Shown piece by piece: positions 63,069 through 64,000 of a DNA stretch of 64,000 nt (within the stretch, counting starts at the first letter, position 1; the number at the start of each line of letters is the position of its first letter). The notes under the pieces were generated by a model that saw only the letters and a program-made list of their open reading frames with translations, did not search any database and had not been told where the DNA came from. Origin of the DNA: JAKVCB01 sp963578605 (lineage in GTDB: Bacteria > Planctomycetota > Planctomycetia > Pirellulales > Lacipirellulaceae). The stretch covers positions 91,617 through 155,616 of the forward strand of contig CAUZEA010000001.1 of assembly GCA_963578605.1 (NCBI GenBank), in the 5' to 3' direction. The position numbers were made by a program, and so were the translations under genes.

Positions 63069-63354
63069 ACCCCATAGCCATGGCCCGTTTCCTACCCGCA
63101 CAGGATGTGTCAGCCGACAGCTGTTCGCTGCGACCTGAGAAATAAGATCAATGAGGTCTCGTAACGCGGTTTGGTCGCCCCCTCCTCTGTGGCCAAACGC
63201 AGGTTGCTTGCCCACGCCGGTGTTCATGAGCGAGGCAGGCAACCGCAAGTGACTTCGTCCATTCGGTGGCGCACACCGACACATGTTAACGATTGTGTGC
63301 GAGTTAACGATTGTGTGCGAGGCGAGTCCGCCATCGACGGACAAAACCACAGGT
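63069..63354. other. Gap with an exact 18-bp tandem duplication
   Basis: GTTAACGATTGTGTGCGA is present at 63285-63302 and 63303-63320 without mismatch. No gene or terminator is recognised. Confidence 0.5.
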
Positions 63355-63618
63355 TTACTGCTTGGCCATAAGTTCTTCGACCAGGCTGGCAAGCAATGCG
63401 GGGTCGTCCTGTTGGCGCAGATGTTCAATGCGGGTGGGGGGAATTTCCAGCTTTTGGAGGGCTCCCACGATATACTCCCACTGCTGCTCGCGTTGTTTTC
63501 CTTCGGCCAGGTAAAGCTCGGTGACCAGTTCGCTGAGCCGCTGCAGCGATATGGCCCCCCGATTCTGATAATAGTTTTTGATGACGCGTTGCTGATACTT
63601 GGAATGTTCTCGGGCCAT
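63355..63618 (-). CDS. Small charged helical protein of unknown function
   Basis: An 87-residue product from the ATG at 63618 (MAREHSKYQQRVIKNYYQNR), with GGGGAG 11 bases upstream. It is almost entirely helical and charged: LQRLSELVTELYLAEGKQRE in the middle and DDPALLASLVEELMAKQ at the end. The regular spacing and tidy start suggest a real, conserved cytoplasmic protein, perhaps RNA-binding or a subunit. The open frame continues 77 codons upstream, but that part overlaps the next gene and looks random. Divergent from the ferredoxin gene. Confidence 0.7.
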   Translation of the reverse strand: MAREHSKYQQRVIKNYYQNRGAISLQRLSELVTELYLAEGKQREQQWEYIVGALQKLEIPPTRIEHLRQQDDPALLASLVEELMAKQ

Positions 63619-63842
63619 AATGACCGGCTCCCCGTATTGAGTAGGTTCAATTACCAGACCAAGGTTAAACTTACGAAAATCGACGGCTGTCTGCAATCGG
63701 TCCAGGCGCCATCCGGGATTCCGCAGCAACCCTCCATGTGGCATACTTATAGCCTGATCCAATGGCAATTCCACGACGTGAATTGCTCTCATTCCAACAC
63801 AATCCGGGTTGCCAAACCTCTGAGACTGTAGCGAGGGCTGCC

Positions 63843-64000
63843 ATGCCAACTGTCAAGTTCATCAAGGAAAACAAGGAAATCGAAGTACCCGAGGGTGCCA
63901 ATTTGCGATCCGAAGCCATCAAGGCTGGAATCAACATGCACCAGGGGTTCAACGGTATGGGAGCGAGTGTCAACAAGTTCCTCAATTGCAAGGGATGGGC
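63843..64000 (+). CDS. Ferredoxin-like 2Fe-2S protein, N-terminal part (runs off right edge)
   Basis: The first 52 codons. The sequence MPTVKFIKENKEIEVPEG, then a helix (LRSEAIKAGINMH) and FLNCKGWA, matches the start of a plant-type 2Fe-2S fold. The first cluster Cys is in NCKGW and the rest lie outside the window. GCGAGGG sits about 6 bases before the ATG. Partner and pathway are unknown. Confidence 0.75.
   Translation, partial: MPTVKFIKENKEIEVPEGANLRSEAIKAGINMHQGFNGMGASVNKFLNCKGW

Overview
The window looks like a piece of a planctomycete chromosome, most likely from the Pirellulales. This is inferred from gene content, not from a marker search. The supporting signs are a eukaryote-like Ser/Thr kinase carrying a cyclase-homology and a Cache domain, VPEP sorting signals, a cysteine-rich beta-barrel porin, DUF1570-like secreted peptidases, a PqqD-M50-HlyD fusion, and a complete EF-P beta-lysylation set. 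Genes are mostly single or in short runs, GTG and TTG starts are common, and Shine-Dalgarno sites are often weak.

Layout. 1-366 is the N-terminus of a secreted protein. 367-1296 is a long gap that ends in a strong orphan terminator. 1297-6565 holds the kinase, a YceH-like protein and a porin. 6963-12420 is a leftward run: two membrane proteins, a type IV pilus/T2SS ATPase pair (one with a ruined Walker A) and hisF. 12553-17419 holds a DinG-type helicase, thiG, thiS and three small envelope proteins, followed by tRNA-His. 18248-32176 mixes secreted and housekeeping genes: a DUF1570-like protease, sugar isomerase, pepF, fabH, pyrE, a degenerate LysM/L,D-transpeptidase, rarA, a MagIII-like glycosylase and a DUF2617 protein. 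32234-41068 holds a HEAT/TPR protein, a response regulator, glyA, a second secreted peptidase and a very long AsmA-like protein. 41152-46741 is a three-gene membrane-fusion/M50 protease operon. 47230-51681 holds infA, a large secreted protein, lysA and a ferredoxin. 51900-53771 is a DNA methyltransferase fused to a GIY-YIG-like domain. 53846-60466 is the translation-quality block rlmN, epmB, efp, lemA, an M48 protease and epmA. 60442-62449 is tag-folA-thyA. The right end carries a VPEP-signal stub, a small conserved protein and the start of a ferredoxin.

How genes work together. EpmB isomerises lysine, EpmA attaches it to EF-P Lys34, and EF-P then relieves stalling at polyproline; all three are here. 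folA and thyA form the thymidylate cycle. thiS and thiG build the thiazole of thiamine. The GAF-HlyD, HlyD and PqqD-M50-HlyD proteins look like parts of one envelope export or processing machine with no obvious pump.

Novelty. The strongest candidate for something undescribed is the methyltransferase/GIY-YIG fusion. Next come the M50/HlyD operon, the ATPase pseudoenzyme next to PilT, and the cyclase-kinase-Cache receptor. Short exact tandem duplications (12-32 bp) recur in many non-coding gaps.
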